Shown here: positions 8,817 through 19,091 of the stretch, piece by piece
How positions within the stretch are numbered: position 1 is the first letter of the stretch
Layout: every line of letters starts with the position of its first letter
Position numbers and translations under genes: made by a program
The notes under the pieces: generated by a model
Seen by the model: only the letters and a program-made list of their open reading frames with translations
Databases searched by the model: none
What the model was told of the DNA's origin: nothing
Assembly (NCBI RefSeq): GCF_016918545.1
Contig: NZ_JAFFQC010000003.1
Coordinates: forward strand, 62,001-126,000
Reading direction: 5' to 3'
Length of the DNA stretch: 64,000 nt
Source: Desulfobulbus alkaliphilus
Lineage (GTDB): Bacteria > Desulfobacterota > Desulfobulbia > Desulfobulbales > Desulfobulbaceae

Positions 8817-10865
8817 TTAAGATTCACCAAAATCCAGGGCGCCAGACGTTTCGCTCTCACCCTGGGACAAGAGATCTCCAAGGCCGGAGGCCCTGTGTGT
8901 CCGCTGTTTCACTGCCGCGGCCAGCAGGTCGGTTGAGGTTCCTGCGAGGGTAAATAAGGAGCGGGACCGGGTGAGGCCGGTGTAGATCAGCTCCCGGGTC
9001 AGCAACGGACTCATGGTCTCGGGCATGACCAGGACAGTGTGGTCAAACTCCGACCCCTGGGATTTGTGAACGGTCATGGCATAGACGGTTTCCACAGTTC
9101 CCAGCCGTGAGGGCAGCACCTGCTTCAAGGAACCATCAGCCGTGGGAAAGACCACCCGCAGGATCGTTGCAGGCAGATCCCCTTCTGCATGGTTTTCGGA
9201 GCCGCTCTTGCTCACCGCAAAGACAATACCGATGTCCCCGTTCATGAGCCCCAGGCTGTAGTCGTTCCGGGTGACCATCACCGGTCGGCCCGGATACCAT
9301 CCCTGGGTGGCCCGTATCAGCCCGGCATTGGCGAGAATCCGGGCGGTGATATGATTGAGCCCTTCCACGCCCCAGTCTCCTTTGCGAACAGGGCTGAGCA
9401 GCTGAAACCGGTTAAAGCTCTCCAGAACGGCCCTGAACCAATGGTCCTCCGAAGGCCAGGCCCCGGATCCCCCGGCCATGATGGCAAGATATTCCCGGTA
9501 GCCGACCGGCTGCTGCGCAGCATGTTGAAATGATTGCGGATTGCCGTCCAGGACCAGGCTGCGAAACCCTGCAGCTTCACAGGAAGGGATGACCAGCCGG
9601 GAAATATCGGCATACCCCTGCTCCCATACCGTAGAGACCTGCTGGCCATCGCCCTGGTTGACTGCCCGGGCCAAGGCACCGATGCCGCTGTTTTCATGGA
9701 ATCTGTGGCTTGTTCGCAACACAACGATCCGCTGGTCCAGGGCGGTTCCCGAACCTGAAAACGCTGCCAATTCGTATCCAGTGGCTTTTTGGACCATAGC
9801 AAGGGTTTGCGGCCGATAACCGGGGTTGGAGGCATGGGCGCAGATATCCCCGAGCACGGACCCGGCTTCCACCGATGCCAACTGATCCTTGTCGCCGAGA
9901 AGGATCAGCCGCGCCTGGGGCGGCAAGGCACCCAGCAGCGCAGCCATCATTTCAAGATCGATCATGGACGCCTCGTCCACCACCAGCAGATCCACATGAA
10001 GCCGGTTGTTGCGATTGTGAACAAACCGGCGGGTATCAGGACGGGTGCCTAACAGTCGGTGCAGGGTCGTCACCTCGGTGGGTATATGGGCCTCAAGTTG
10101 CCCCGGCAAAAAGTCCATGGCCCTGGAGAGGGATTCCGTGAGCCGGACCGCGGCCTTTCCCGTGGGGGCGGCCAGGCGGATCCGCAGCGCCTTGCCCTGC
10201 TCCGTGGCGATCCCCTGCAGCAGGCCCAGAATCTGAACCACGGTGGTGGTTTTTCCGGTCCCTGGCCCTCCGGAGATCACGCAGAATCGGGAAGCAGCAG
10301 CAATGGCCGCGGCCACGCTCTGCCAATGGATGCTGTGCTTGCTCGTTTCTTCCGGGCTTCTCAACCTGGCAAACAGTTGATCCAGGCGATCCTCCAAGTC
10401 GCCGGGGACGGGGAGCGTCTGTTCCACCCTGTCAAGGATTTCCCGGGCTACCTGCCGGGTATAGTGCCAATAGCGCCGCAGATAGAGGCGGCCCTGGTAC
10501 AGAACCAGGGGGGAGCTATCCGTGTCCTTGCCAACCAGAGCCGACCTGGAAAAATTATCGACCCAGATCTCTTGGCTCAGACCACGAAGAATCCGTGACG
10601 GCGCGACCGGCATATCGCCTCCTGTCTCTCCTTCCGGTGGAAGAGAAAGGGTGCCCTCGGGATCAGCCAGGGTCCTGTCTATATCCAGGCAGATATGGCC
10701 CCGTCCCAACTGGTGGCTGGCCAGGGCCGCCCCGAGCAGCACCAGTGCAGAGGCAGAAGGGTCCTGGCGGTGTGCAAACAGCACCAAGGCCTGGTCAATG
10801 GGCCTGAGCCAGCCCCAGGTGGTCCAGGTGCGGATCAGGTTAAAAAAATCAGTGAGGGGCAGCAT
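8817..10865 (-). CDS. recD: RecBCD enzyme subunit RecD (exodeoxyribonuclease V alpha)
   Basis: 5'-3' helicase subunit of RecBCD, which processes double-strand breaks and degrades linear DNA. 682 residues from ATG 10865 (MLPLTDFFNLIRTW). Helicase motifs: Walker A ISGGPGTGKTTT, LLVVDEASMIDLEMM (motif II), LILLGDKDQLASVEAGSVLG (motif III), FRLLSP-like FQLLSPVRKGDWGVEGLN, and TVHKSQGSEFDHTVLVMP plus YTGLTRSRSLFTL (motifs V-VI). AGGAAAAAG precedes the chosen ATG, which overlaps the recB 3' end by 17 bp. It is last in the recC-recB-recD operon. A match to the repeat end near 10588 lies in coding sequence and is probably chance. Confidence 0.96.
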   Translation of the reverse strand: MLPLTDFFNLIRTWTTWGWLRPIDQALVLFAHRQDPSASALVLLGAALASHQLGRGHICLDIDRTLADPEGTLSLPPEGETGGDMPVAPSRILRGLSQEIWVDNFSRSALVGKDTDSSPLVLYQGRLYLRRYWHYTRQVAREILDRVEQTLPVPGDLEDRLDQLFARLRSPEETSKHSIHWQSVAAAIAAASRFCVISGGPGTGKTTTVVQILGLLQGIATEQGKALRIRLAAPTGKAAVRLTESLSRAMDFLPGQLEAHIPTEVTTLHRLLGTRPDTRRFVHNRNNRLHVDLLVVDEASMIDLEMMAALLGALPPQARLILLGDKDQLASVEAGSVLGDICAHASNPGYRPQTLAMVQKATGYELAAFSGSGTALDQRIVVLRTSHRFHENSGIGALARAVNQGDGQQVSTVWEQGYADISRLVIPSCEAAGFRSLVLDGNPQSFQHAAQQPVGYREYLAIMAGGSGAWPSEDHWFRAVLESFNRFQLLSPVRKGDWGVEGLNHITARILANAGLIRATQGWYPGRPVMVTRNDYSLGLMNGDIGIVFAVSKSGSENHAEGDLPATILRVVFPTADGSLKQVLPSRLGTVETVYAMTVHKSQGSEFDHTVLVMPETMSPLLTRELIYTGLTRSRSLFTLAGTSTDLLAAAVKQRTHRASGLGDLLSQGESETSGALDFGES

Positions 10866-13800
10866 GAGTTTCTTTTTCCTTGAACAATTTGTCCAGCGCA
10901 CTGATCAGGCTTGCCGGAGGCTTGTCCGCATAGACCCCCTGGCCGGATTCGTTCACCCCGCGTAAAAACAGATAGACCACACCGCCCACATCCCGTTCGT
11001 AGTCATACCGCGGAAGACGGGCCTTGAGCAACCGGTGCAGGGCCAGGGTATACAACAGGTACTGAAGATCATACCGGTGCCCGGCCATGGCCCGGGCCAT
11101 GGCCTCCTGCCCATAGGCGCTCTGCTCTTCTCCCAGATAATTGGATTTGTAATCCAAAACAAAATACCGACCCTCAAAACTGAACACCAGATCGATGAAA
11201 CCTTTGAGCATGCCGTTGACCCGGTCCGGCCGCAGCACTGGCCGGACAATGCCCGGCAGCACCCTCTCGGTCAGCATACGGTCCAGAGAAGGGATATCCA
11301 CCTGGTGCGCTGCAAAGAGAAATTCCATTTCCGCCCGGCATTGTTCTGTTTTCAGGGCCGACAGCGTCATGGAGGTTGCAGATAGAGCCGGAGACAGGCG
11401 CAACGGGGTGCGCAGCAAATTCAGCAACCAGTCAGCAAGCACATCGGCCCACAGGTCCCAGCCCCGGCGACTGCACATGCTTGTGACCTTGTCCCGGGTG
11501 GCGGCAGGGTCCTGTGCTACCCGGTCAAATCCGGTGTGCGCAGCCCATTCGAGGAGATCATGGAGAAAGGTTCCCGGCTCAGGCCCCCGGGCGAAGGTGT
11601 GGATGGAACGCGCCCTCAGGGGTGCCCCCAGGGACAATCTTTCTTCCTTGGCGCTTTCCTGGAGTTGGTCCTGCGCCGGCGAGTCCGGCGAGTCCATGGC
11701 TGTATCATTGCTCGAGCCAGGGGCATCGGCCCCGGCATCCGGCATGGCCGCACCGGTGAGTATCCCCGAATAACTGGTGATCCGCCAGTTTTGCGGAATA
11801 GTTCCTGAAAATTGCCGTGCAGGGAAAAGCGGCTGATTTTCCGGCTGCGGAGCCGCAATGTTGCCAGACGGATCCGGCAGGGGCAGCACGGCAATGGCCT
11901 CACAATCCCCTTTGACCTCGGCAAGAAGAGCCGCAAACTCATCGGTGGGAATCATCGCCCCTCCCTTGAGCAGGTAACCGATGGCTGCCTGGTGCAGATC
12001 GCTGGAATCCCTCCTGTTTTTACCCATGACACCCATACCCATCCAGCAGGCGTGGCAGGCCCGGGTCAGGGCCACGTAGAGGATACGCAGATCCTCGGCC
12101 AACCGTTCCTGGTCCGCTCTGGCAAGATCCTCGTCGTCCGGATGCACCACCATCCGCACAGTCCCGTCCGGGTCATGAATTTGTACGAAGACGGTATTTT
12201 TTGCGGTCACTTTCCTGAAACTACAGATAAAAGGCAGGAACACCAGGGGATATTCCAGGCCCTTAGCTTTGTGGACCGTCACCACCCGGACCAGGGCCTG
12301 GTCGCTTTCCAGGCGAAGGATCTGCTCATCGCCGCCCCCCTGGGGATTGTCAATCTGCCCGGCCAGCCACCGGATCAGACTCTGCTCGCCGTCAAGGTCG
12401 GCAGCCGCCGCCTGGAGCATTTCCGCCAGATGGAGCACATTGGTGAGTTGCCGCTCCCCCTCAGGGGCCGCCAGCATCCTGGCGCCCGCATTGAGCCCTG
12501 CCAGCAGGGCTCTGATCATGGGCAGTACTCCCTGATAGTGCCAGATGCCCTGCAGGTGCTTGAACCGTTCCTGTTCAGCCTCCCAGGCCAGCTCGTCCTG
12601 TTTGAGCCGGTCAAGGGTTGCATAGGAAAGATCGAGAATCCCGGTCGCCAGGGCAGTCCTGAGCAGCTTCTCGTTGGTGGGATCGGCACATGCCTGGAGG
12701 ATATACAGCAAGGACTGGGCTTCCGGGGTAGTAAACACAGATTCGCGGTCCGACAGATAGACCGATTTGACCCCGCGCGCTGTCAGGGCAGAGCGAATGG
12801 CTGCCGCTTCCCTGCCGTCCCGGACAAGCACGGCAATGTCCGAGGGCCGCAGCGGGGTCATCTCTTTTCCCGGCTCAGCAAAGCCGGCCTGGCAGGGTAT
12901 CTGACGGCCAAGGTTGATCAACCGGGTGATTTCATGGGCACAAGCCCGGGCCATCCGGGCAATGTAGCCTTCAGGGCCGCTTTTGTTAACCGGTCCGTCC
13001 TGGTCCATCTGCCACAGGGTCATGGCCGGGACCGGCTGGCCCTCGACGGTCAGCGTTTCCGGCCGGCCCTGTGCGGTGACCGGCTCAAAAGGGATCTGCT
13101 CCTTGAACAGAAAGGCCCCTTGGGGCAGATGGGATGCCCTGGCAAAGACCTGGTTGACCGCCGCCACCATGGAATGCGTGGAGCGGAAATTTTTCTCCAG
13201 GGTATAATGGTGGCCCCTGGTATCCTCTTTTGCTTTGAGATAGGTATGGATATCCGCGCCCCTGAAGGCATAGATGGCCTGCTTGGGATCACCGATCATG
13301 AACAGCCCCGTGTTTTCCCGGTCCAGGTAAATAGTGGCAAAGGAACTGTACTGGACCGGGTCCGTGTCCTGGAACTCATCGATCATGGCCACGGGAAACT
13401 GGGCACGGATCACCCGGGCCAGACGGTTTTCACCGGATCCGGGTCGGGACAAGGCCTGGCCGAGTCGGGTCAGCAGATCATTGAACCCTATCCGGGAAAG
13501 ACGGTCCTTGGCCGCCAGAACCCTTTGCCTGATCTCGGCCGCGGCCTGATAGAGAAAGGCCTGTTCAGGATCCATCGAGACAAGGTCCTCGTTGAGCCGG
13601 TTCAGGGCATCATAGGCCGGATGGGCCGGGGGGGTCTTGTTTTTCGATGTCCCGGCGGCCAGACCGCGGGAGGACATTTTTTCCAGAACCTTTTCGTCCG
13701 GCAAAGGGCCGGCATGGTGCACCCATTGATCGAGTTCTACAATCCATTGTTCCAGGGAGGCTGCTCGGTATTTATTGTTGTTGAGGGTCTTATCAGTCCG

Positions 13801-14544
13801 GGCTTGGTTGATCTGCGCCACGGCGTGGGCAAAATCCGCTGCCCAGACCAGCCGGGCCGCTTCGATGGATTGCATGCGCCGTGCCAACAGGGCAAAGGGA
13901 TCATCCGACCGAATCTCGCCGACAAAATCGAGGCCATTGATGAGGGGCAATACCTGTTTGAGCAGCTCCTGGGGCGTGGAGATCCGGACCACGGTCTTGA
14001 AAGCCGCTACCATTTCAGCACTCAGGGGATACAACCTGGCCCGCCAGAAATCACAGGCCGCCTCTTCGAGCAAATCCTGATCGCTGGGGGCAAGCTCCAG
14101 ATCAAACAGGGATAAACTGTCAAAGGCATGCTGGCGAAGCATACGCTGACACCAGGCATGAATAGTGTGAATGGCGGATTCATCCATCCACTGAGCGGCC
14201 CGCTCCAGGCGCATGGCCATGGCCGGCCATTGATCGGATCTGTACTCATCCTTGAGATCGTGGAGGAAGGTATCCCCCGGCGCACTTCCTCGGAAAAAGG
14301 CGGCGGCTTCGGTCAGCCGGCTGCGGATCCGCTCCCGCAGTTCTTCGGTGGCTGCATTGGTAAAGGTGACCACCAGGATTTCCGGCGGGGTCAAGGGCCG
14401 AAAAAATCCCCTTTCTCCGCCGTGCCCCAGAACCAGGCGAAGATAGAGGGCTGCAATGGTGTAGGTCTTTCCCGTTCCCGCGCTGGCTTCGATGAGCCGG
14501 ACCCCGTGGAGAGGAAAGGTCATTGGATGTAGTTTTACCACCAT
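10849..14544 (-). CDS. recB: RecBCD enzyme subunit RecB (exodeoxyribonuclease V beta)
   Basis: 3'-5' helicase and nuclease subunit of RecBCD. 1231 residues from ATG 14544, two bases after the recC stop. UvrD/RecB motifs are clear: Walker A EASAGTGKTYT at about 19-29, VAMIDEFQDTDPVQ (motif II), FMIGDPKQAIYAFRGADIHT (motif III-IV), LVRVVTVHKAKGLEYPLVFL (V) and ILYVALTRACHA (VI). The C-terminal nuclease domain keeps FVLDYKSNYLG, with the D-x-K active-site pair, so the nuclease should be active. Length and order match complete RecB. A long frame on the opposite strand (11812-14115) is a shadow. Confidence 0.96.
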   Translation of the reverse strand: MVVKLHPMTFPLHGVRLIEASAGTGKTYTIAALYLRLVLGHGGERGFFRPLTPPEILVVTFTNAATEELRERIRSRLTEAAAFFRGSAPGDTFLHDLKDEYRSDQWPAMAMRLERAAQWMDESAIHTIHAWCQRMLRQHAFDSLSLFDLELAPSDQDLLEEAACDFWRARLYPLSAEMVAAFKTVVRISTPQELLKQVLPLINGLDFVGEIRSDDPFALLARRMQSIEAARLVWAADFAHAVAQINQARTDKTLNNNKYRAASLEQWIVELDQWVHHAGPLPDEKVLEKMSSRGLAAGTSKNKTPPAHPAYDALNRLNEDLVSMDPEQAFLYQAAAEIRQRVLAAKDRLSRIGFNDLLTRLGQALSRPGSGENRLARVIRAQFPVAMIDEFQDTDPVQYSSFATIYLDRENTGLFMIGDPKQAIYAFRGADIHTYLKAKEDTRGHHYTLEKNFRSTHSMVAAVNQVFARASHLPQGAFLFKEQIPFEPVTAQGRPETLTVEGQPVPAMTLWQMDQDGPVNKSGPEGYIARMARACAHEITRLINLGRQIPCQAGFAEPGKEMTPLRPSDIAVLVRDGREAAAIRSALTARGVKSVYLSDRESVFTTPEAQSLLYILQACADPTNEKLLRTALATGILDLSYATLDRLKQDELAWEAEQERFKHLQGIWHYQGVLPMIRALLAGLNAGARMLAAPEGERQLTNVLHLAEMLQAAAADLDGEQSLIRWLAGQIDNPQGGGDEQILRLESDQALVRVVTVHKAKGLEYPLVFLPFICSFRKVTAKNTVFVQIHDPDGTVRMVVHPDDEDLARADQERLAEDLRILYVALTRACHACWMGMGVMGKNRRDSSDLHQAAIGYLLKGGAMIPTDEFAALLAEVKGDCEAIAVLPLPDPSGNIAAPQPENQPLFPARQFSGTIPQNWRITSYSGILTGAAMPDAGADAPGSSNDTAMDSPDSPAQDQLQESAKEERLSLGAPLRARSIHTFARGPEPGTFLHDLLEWAAHTGFDRVAQDPAATRDKVTSMCSRRGWDLWADVLADWLLNLLRTPLRLSPALSATSMTLSALKTEQCRAEMEFLFAAHQVDIPSLDRMLTERVLPGIVRPVLRPDRVNGMLKGFIDLVFSFEGRYFVLDYKSNYLGEEQSAYGQEAMARAMAGHRYDLQYLLYTLALHRLLKARLPRYDYERDVGGVVYLFLRGVNESGQGVYADKPPASLISALDKLFKEKETHAAPH

Positions 14545-14546
14545 GG

Positions 14547-17500
14547 TTATTCCTCTTTTTCCAGGGCTTGCAGCAGGGGTGTATACAAAATCTGGCAAAG
14601 GGCGGCAAAATGATTGTCCCGGGCCTGCCAGAGATCCGTGAACGTGGGATAAGCTCTCTGCAGACAGGGATCATGTGCCAGTTCGCCGCCGGAATTGAAG
14701 CCGTCACCTTCATACACCCTGGACGCCGTGGCCTTTGCCCGATCCTCGTCTTGAGAGAGCAGGGCATGGGTATAGGCCAGACCGGTTTTTGCCGTGACCG
14801 GTAAAGGCCAACGCAGCCCGGAGCACAAACACACGACCATATCCGTGAGGATGTGCCGGGCCAGGGATTGCCCCATGGGGGCAAGAGAAACCGTTCCGCC
14901 CGGGGCCACGAGATGACTGGCAAGGCGGATACCCTGGGCGCATCCGGCCACATGTTTCACCCACAGCCCTGCCAGGCTGTGCAGCCGGATTATTTTTCCC
15001 GTGTTGTTGTCCATAATGGGCAGGGAATAAAACTCCCAGCGGGCAAAGCGGACCGAATCCGTGCACTCGCCGGTTGCATCCGGAGCATTGACCTCATGAA
15101 CCTTGTCCAGCCAGTCATCCAGGGCAACAGACGGCATGTCCTCCGGGGCGATGGGCTGGGCGATCTCCATGGGATCGCAGGGACAGGGCCATTGATCCAG
15201 GAGGACCTGATGGCCTTGCAGCATATCCAGCACCGATTCCATAAGCTTTTGGGCGGCAAGATGACCAAACCCGGCCATGGGCAGAGCTCCGGCGCGAATC
15301 AGGCGCAGGGCCTCTGCTTCCACAGCAGCAGGGGCATCGGCCTGCCCCGCATGCAGCCCGGCTTCCAGCAGCTGATTGCCCAGTCTGAAGGGGGCCAGGT
15401 TATCCAGGGCAAAGGGTTCCTGATCCTGGCTGGTCGCGGACAGGTCATCAAAGCGGACGGACAAACGCTGATTGAAAAAATACCTGACCGGTTGTGTATA
15501 AAACCGGACCAGAGAACCCAGATTCAGCCCTTCCGTAAGATCAGGCGGGTCCAGGAGCTGGTGAATACTTGCTGTCGACTGGTGATTGTTGTCGATGTCC
15601 AGGGAAGTGCGCCACTCATGGGCATAGGTGAAAAGATCGGAGCGGTTGTCAAGGAAATAGGCCTTGGCAAAGGGCTGCAAAGGATAGGTGCGGGTCAGGG
15701 CCGCCAGGAGATCTCCGTTGCCGGTGCCCTCTTTCTGCAAACACCACCCGGCCGCCAGGTAGTCCCGCAACTGCCCCACCAGAACCGAAGGCATCCGTTC
15801 GCTGTTGTCGCGGTCATCCCGGCCCACATAGGAGATGTACAACCGCTCCCGGGCTGAAAGCAGGGCTTCCAGAAAAAGATAGCGGTCATCTTCACGCCGG
15901 GACCGGTCGCCGGGTCGATACAGCCCATTACCGGCCATGAGATCAAAGTCAAGCGGGGGACGGCTTCTGGGAAAATCTCCGTCGTTCATGCCTAACAGAC
16001 AGACCACCCGGAAAGGTATGGCCCGCATGGGCATCAAGGTCCCAAAATTCACCATGCCCGCCAGAAAACGCTGGGAGATGCTGGATTCCTTCATTCGCGC
16101 CAGCAGAAAGGCCCGGACAACAGCCAGGGTCAATGCTTCATCCAGCATGGCCTGGTCACAGGCATCCTGCCACTGGTCCAGGACTTGATCGAGACGGCTC
16201 AGGGTCAGATGATCCTGACTGTCCTGGGCCAGGAAACAATCCTGGACAAGTTTGCGGATCCGTCGGCACCAGGCAGTCGGGGTTCCTGTCTGGTTCAGCT
16301 CCCGCCACAGGCTGTCCAGTTGCCTGATCACATCGAACAGCAGCCCGGCCAGAGCCGCATCGAGTCCGCCTACTTCTTCATAGGGTTCGATGCCAATCCA
16401 TGCCGCGCCCTGCCCCACGGCATAGCCTAAAAGCATACGGTCGAGGCCAAAGCTCCAGGTGTTCTGCTCCAGCCCCTCGGGCAGTTCGAAAAAGGTGCGT
16501 TGCTCACCATGCAGCCCCCAGGAGATCCCGGCCCCTTCAATCCATTGCTTCAGTCTGGGTATATCCGCAGCTTCAATCTGAAATCGTTTGCGGAAGGCCC
16601 CGACCTCGAGCAGGTCCAGAACCACACTGACCCCCATGCGGGAATCAGGCAGGTGGAGAAGGGTTTCCAGGGCCTTGAGCAGAGGTACGCTTTCTCTGTT
16701 GGGCTTATCGGCAATGGTAAAGGGAATAAAACGGGGATCCGTCAAGGACAAGTTCCCGAAAACCGCCTCGATATGCGGGGCATAGGACTCGATATCAGGG
16801 GTCATGACAATAATGTCCCGGGGCTTCAAGTCTTCGAGGGTCTCAAAACAATGGAGGAGTTGATCCTGAAGAATCTCCACTTCCCGTTGCCGGCTGTGGG
16901 CGAGATGAAAACAGATGGACTGATCTTCTGGCCCAACCGCTGGTTTTGCTGCCTCGTCTTTGGCAAGGGGCTCGAGGTCGAGGACCGCCTGCTGGACCTG
17001 CCGCAACAGGGAATGGTCGCTCCCGGCGACCAGAAAATCCGCAAACAGATCAATCTGGGTAAAAGCGGTTGCATAGTTTTCCGGTTGGTCATACCCGTAC
17101 AGCAGGCCGATATAATCCCGGCCCTGCTTTCCCCACGCCGCAAGCAGGGGATTGGCATGCTGGTGCAGCAGTGCGGGATCCAGGGGCTCGGGCATGGTGG
17201 CCTTTGCCTTGTGCCGGGCATGCTCGATGCGCAACAGCTCGCGGTCTTCAATGATGTCGGCCCAGAAGTGCCTGCAGGGATTGTGCACAAAAAGCAACAC
17301 CTGGCACAACGAGGACACGGCGTGCAGGGTTTCCAATACCTGCCGGGGCAGAGAGGAAATACCAAAGACAATGGTTCGGGGCGACAATTCTCTGGGCCGG
17401 CCTTGCAATGTCCGGGCCTTTTCCACAAATCTGTGGTGAAGATCGGACCGGCTCAGATTTCTGTCTTCCTCGCGAACATCAGCCTTGATCCTTCGCCAGA

Positions 17501-18077
17501 GTTCAGCCTGCCAGAGCTGATCTTCTCCCAGGGGTTCCGGTTCTTTCGCTATCCTGGTCAGCCGGTCAACGCCCTGGGCCCAGTCCTCGAGCCAATCAGC
17601 CCGGTACACCTGGTACTGGTCATACAGATCGGCGAGATGGGCGGCCAACTGGCCGCGTTTACGCTGGTCTGTATCGTGGTCAAGAAAGCGGCGCAAAGGA
17701 TCAAAAAGGCGTTCCGCGCACAACCCGGGCAAAAGCCTGAAAATGCGCCACATCAGCCGCTCTTTGTCATAGGGTGATTCCGCCGGAATGCTGTCGCTGC
17801 CCAGAACAGCCCGATAGGCGCTCCAGACAAAATGCCCGGGCAGCTGCATGTCTATTCCGGCACTGATACCACATCCATCGTCCGCGGCCAGGGCCAGCTT
17901 GAGCCATTGGGCCATCCCGTTACTCTGGACAATGAACTGCTCGCTTTCCAGCACCTGCAAAGGATGGGCCTTGATCCACCCCACCGCCACCTGTCGTAAA
18001 TCTTCCAGGCGGTTGGAATGGATTATGGCAAGCCCCGGGGAAAGGTCCTGGCCGGTGTTTTTGTTTTGGGTACCCAT
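14547..18077 (-). CDS. recC: RecBCD enzyme subunit RecC (exodeoxyribonuclease V gamma)
   Basis: Chi-recognition and strand-splitting subunit of RecBCD; a helicase-like fold without catalytic motifs. 1176 residues, near the family norm. Recognised by GLAIIHSNRLEDLRQVAVGW at the N-terminus, EQFIVQSNGMAQWLKLALA, PRTIVFGISSLPRQVLETLH, DIIVMTPDIESYAPHIEAVF, RAIPFRVVCLLGMNDGDFPR and RRREDDRYLFLEALLSAR-type sequence (SRREDDRYLFLEALLSARER). First gene of the recCBD operon. No strong ribosome binding site is seen at ATG 18077. A full-length repeat copy sits 71 bp upstream, reading the opposite way. Confidence 0.95.
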   Translation of the reverse strand: MGTQNKNTGQDLSPGLAIIHSNRLEDLRQVAVGWIKAHPLQVLESEQFIVQSNGMAQWLKLALAADDGCGISAGIDMQLPGHFVWSAYRAVLGSDSIPAESPYDKERLMWRIFRLLPGLCAERLFDPLRRFLDHDTDQRKRGQLAAHLADLYDQYQVYRADWLEDWAQGVDRLTRIAKEPEPLGEDQLWQAELWRRIKADVREEDRNLSRSDLHHRFVEKARTLQGRPRELSPRTIVFGISSLPRQVLETLHAVSSLCQVLLFVHNPCRHFWADIIEDRELLRIEHARHKAKATMPEPLDPALLHQHANPLLAAWGKQGRDYIGLLYGYDQPENYATAFTQIDLFADFLVAGSDHSLLRQVQQAVLDLEPLAKDEAAKPAVGPEDQSICFHLAHSRQREVEILQDQLLHCFETLEDLKPRDIIVMTPDIESYAPHIEAVFGNLSLTDPRFIPFTIADKPNRESVPLLKALETLLHLPDSRMGVSVVLDLLEVGAFRKRFQIEAADIPRLKQWIEGAGISWGLHGEQRTFFELPEGLEQNTWSFGLDRMLLGYAVGQGAAWIGIEPYEEVGGLDAALAGLLFDVIRQLDSLWRELNQTGTPTAWCRRIRKLVQDCFLAQDSQDHLTLSRLDQVLDQWQDACDQAMLDEALTLAVVRAFLLARMKESSISQRFLAGMVNFGTLMPMRAIPFRVVCLLGMNDGDFPRSRPPLDFDLMAGNGLYRPGDRSRREDDRYLFLEALLSARERLYISYVGRDDRDNSERMPSVLVGQLRDYLAAGWCLQKEGTGNGDLLAALTRTYPLQPFAKAYFLDNRSDLFTYAHEWRTSLDIDNNHQSTASIHQLLDPPDLTEGLNLGSLVRFYTQPVRYFFNQRLSVRFDDLSATSQDQEPFALDNLAPFRLGNQLLEAGLHAGQADAPAAVEAEALRLIRAGALPMAGFGHLAAQKLMESVLDMLQGHQVLLDQWPCPCDPMEIAQPIAPEDMPSVALDDWLDKVHEVNAPDATGECTDSVRFARWEFYSLPIMDNNTGKIIRLHSLAGLWVKHVAGCAQGIRLASHLVAPGGTVSLAPMGQSLARHILTDMVVCLCSGLRWPLPVTAKTGLAYTHALLSQDEDRAKATASRVYEGDGFNSGGELAHDPCLQRAYPTFTDLWQARDNHFAALCQILYTPLLQALEKEE

Positions 18078-18148
18078 TGAATTTTATGTGATTATGAAGC
18101 CGTAACCAGTGCAAACTGTCGCTTCGACGTGCACCAGAGAATCGTTCT

Positions 18149-18366
18149 CCCGGATCCGTGAGTGTTCGTACGTGGGGCAGCTGTGTTGTCTATGACCGTT
18201 CGATGAATGGACACTTTATCGAACGGAACCGGGCAATGAAAATGGCGTGCGGACGAACGTCCCAAAGGGTGGCTGGCGAAGGTTACTTTCAAGGATTCCG
18301 CTGTAATTATAATGTGATGACAGCAAGATATATTCAAAAAAAGCGTCCAGCCGTCACGGATTCAGG
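18149..18366 (-). repeat. Dispersed repeat, full-length copy 5
   Basis: 218 bp in reverse orientation: CCCGGATCCGTGAGTGTTCG at the left and GCCGTCACGGATTCAGG at the right. The long palindrome and the TATAAT-containing AT-rich part are present, though the -35-like element is weakened (TTTCA). It fills the gap between the SOUL gene and recC. Confidence 0.92.
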
Positions 18367-18372
18367 TCTCTC

Positions 18373-19002
18373 TTAGTCAGCGCCTGCCTCGACTGGTATC
18401 AAAATCTCATTCCGCCGCAAAAACCATGGGGTAAAAGGGGAATTGTAGCGTGCCCATACGGGCTCGCCCGCAACAGCAAGGTCCCTCTCCTTAATCCACG
18501 AAGCGAGTTCCATCTTGTATCGAAGATACTTTTTTTCGCTCCACAAACCGGAGTAGCGGACCGTGGCCATCCTTCGGGCCGGGACCTGCCGCAACACGAC
18601 CCTGGGATCGTCCGGTACCGGCAGGGTTTCCAGAGTATACGAAGCCGGCATCATGAAACTGACAAGCCACTTTTCCTGGACACGCTGCTGGCCTACGGGA
18701 GCCGTCATCTTGATTTTCTCCCCCATTGGCTCCTGGGACACGGGGGCGGTCATGGCCAATTTGTCGCGCGACCGGTTTTCGCCGGAGATGTAGCCAAAGA
18801 GCCTGCTGAACGCCATGCTTCCAGCCTGTTCAAGATTTCCTTCCACCATGGTTTCGGCAAGGATATGGGGAGCATAATCGCGGATCTCGAACTTGCCCTC
18901 TCTTTCCAGCACAATGTATGCAGCCTCTTCGATCGCCATGGTCTCCATCGCTCCTATCATTATAACCGTTGCTGCAAGTAAGATTTGCATTGAACGTGTC
19001 AT
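18373..19002 (-). CDS. SOUL-family (heme-binding) protein, exported
   Basis: 209 residues. An N-terminal signal peptide (MTRSMQILLAATVIMIGAM, cleavage probably after ETMA) is followed by the SOUL/HEBP domain: YIVLEREGKFEIRDYAPHIL, AFSRLFGYISGENRSRDKLA, MTAPVSQEPMGEKIKMTAPV and VRYSGLWSEKKYLRYKMELA. The family binds tetrapyrroles; the bacterial role is poorly known. Likely periplasmic or lipid-associated. It is transcribed alone, flanked by repeat sequences on both sides (18149-18366 and 19028-19060). Confidence 0.9.
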   Translation of the reverse strand: MTRSMQILLAATVIMIGAMETMAIEEAAYIVLEREGKFEIRDYAPHILAETMVEGNLEQAGSMAFSRLFGYISGENRSRDKLAMTAPVSQEPMGEKIKMTAPVGQQRVQEKWLVSFMMPASYTLETLPVPDDPRVVLRQVPARRMATVRYSGLWSEKKYLRYKMELASWIKERDLAVAGEPVWARYNSPFTPWFLRRNEILIPVEAGAD

Positions 19003-19027
19003 GTTTTCCTCCTCTCATGGCGTATAA

Positions 19028-19060
19028 CTGGATCCGTGAGCGTTCATCCGTGCGTCAGCT
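19028..19060 (-). repeat. Dispersed repeat, terminal fragment (copy 6)
   Basis: CTGGATCCGTGAGCGTTCAT followed by CCGTGCGTCAGCT: about 33 bp of the right end in reverse orientation, just upstream of the SOUL gene. Confidence 0.75.
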
Positions 19061-19091
19061 TTTTTCGCCCAAACAACCTCGCTTGGATATT

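Noticed and set aside
10588-10602. Match to the repeat end (GAATCCGTGACGGCG)
   Set aside because: Lies inside the recD coding frame with no other part of the element and no disturbance of the protein; probably chance.
11812-14115. Long 767-codon open frame on the plus strand, antisense to recB
   Set aside because: It is the mirror of a GC-rich coding frame; the protein is low-complexity Gly/His/Pro/Gln text with no motifs, while the recB helicase and nuclease motifs on the minus strand are unambiguous.
14853-17777. Two long plus-strand frames (14853-15857 and 16500-17777) antisense to recC
   Set aside because: Shadow frames of recC with the same biased composition and no recognisable domains.
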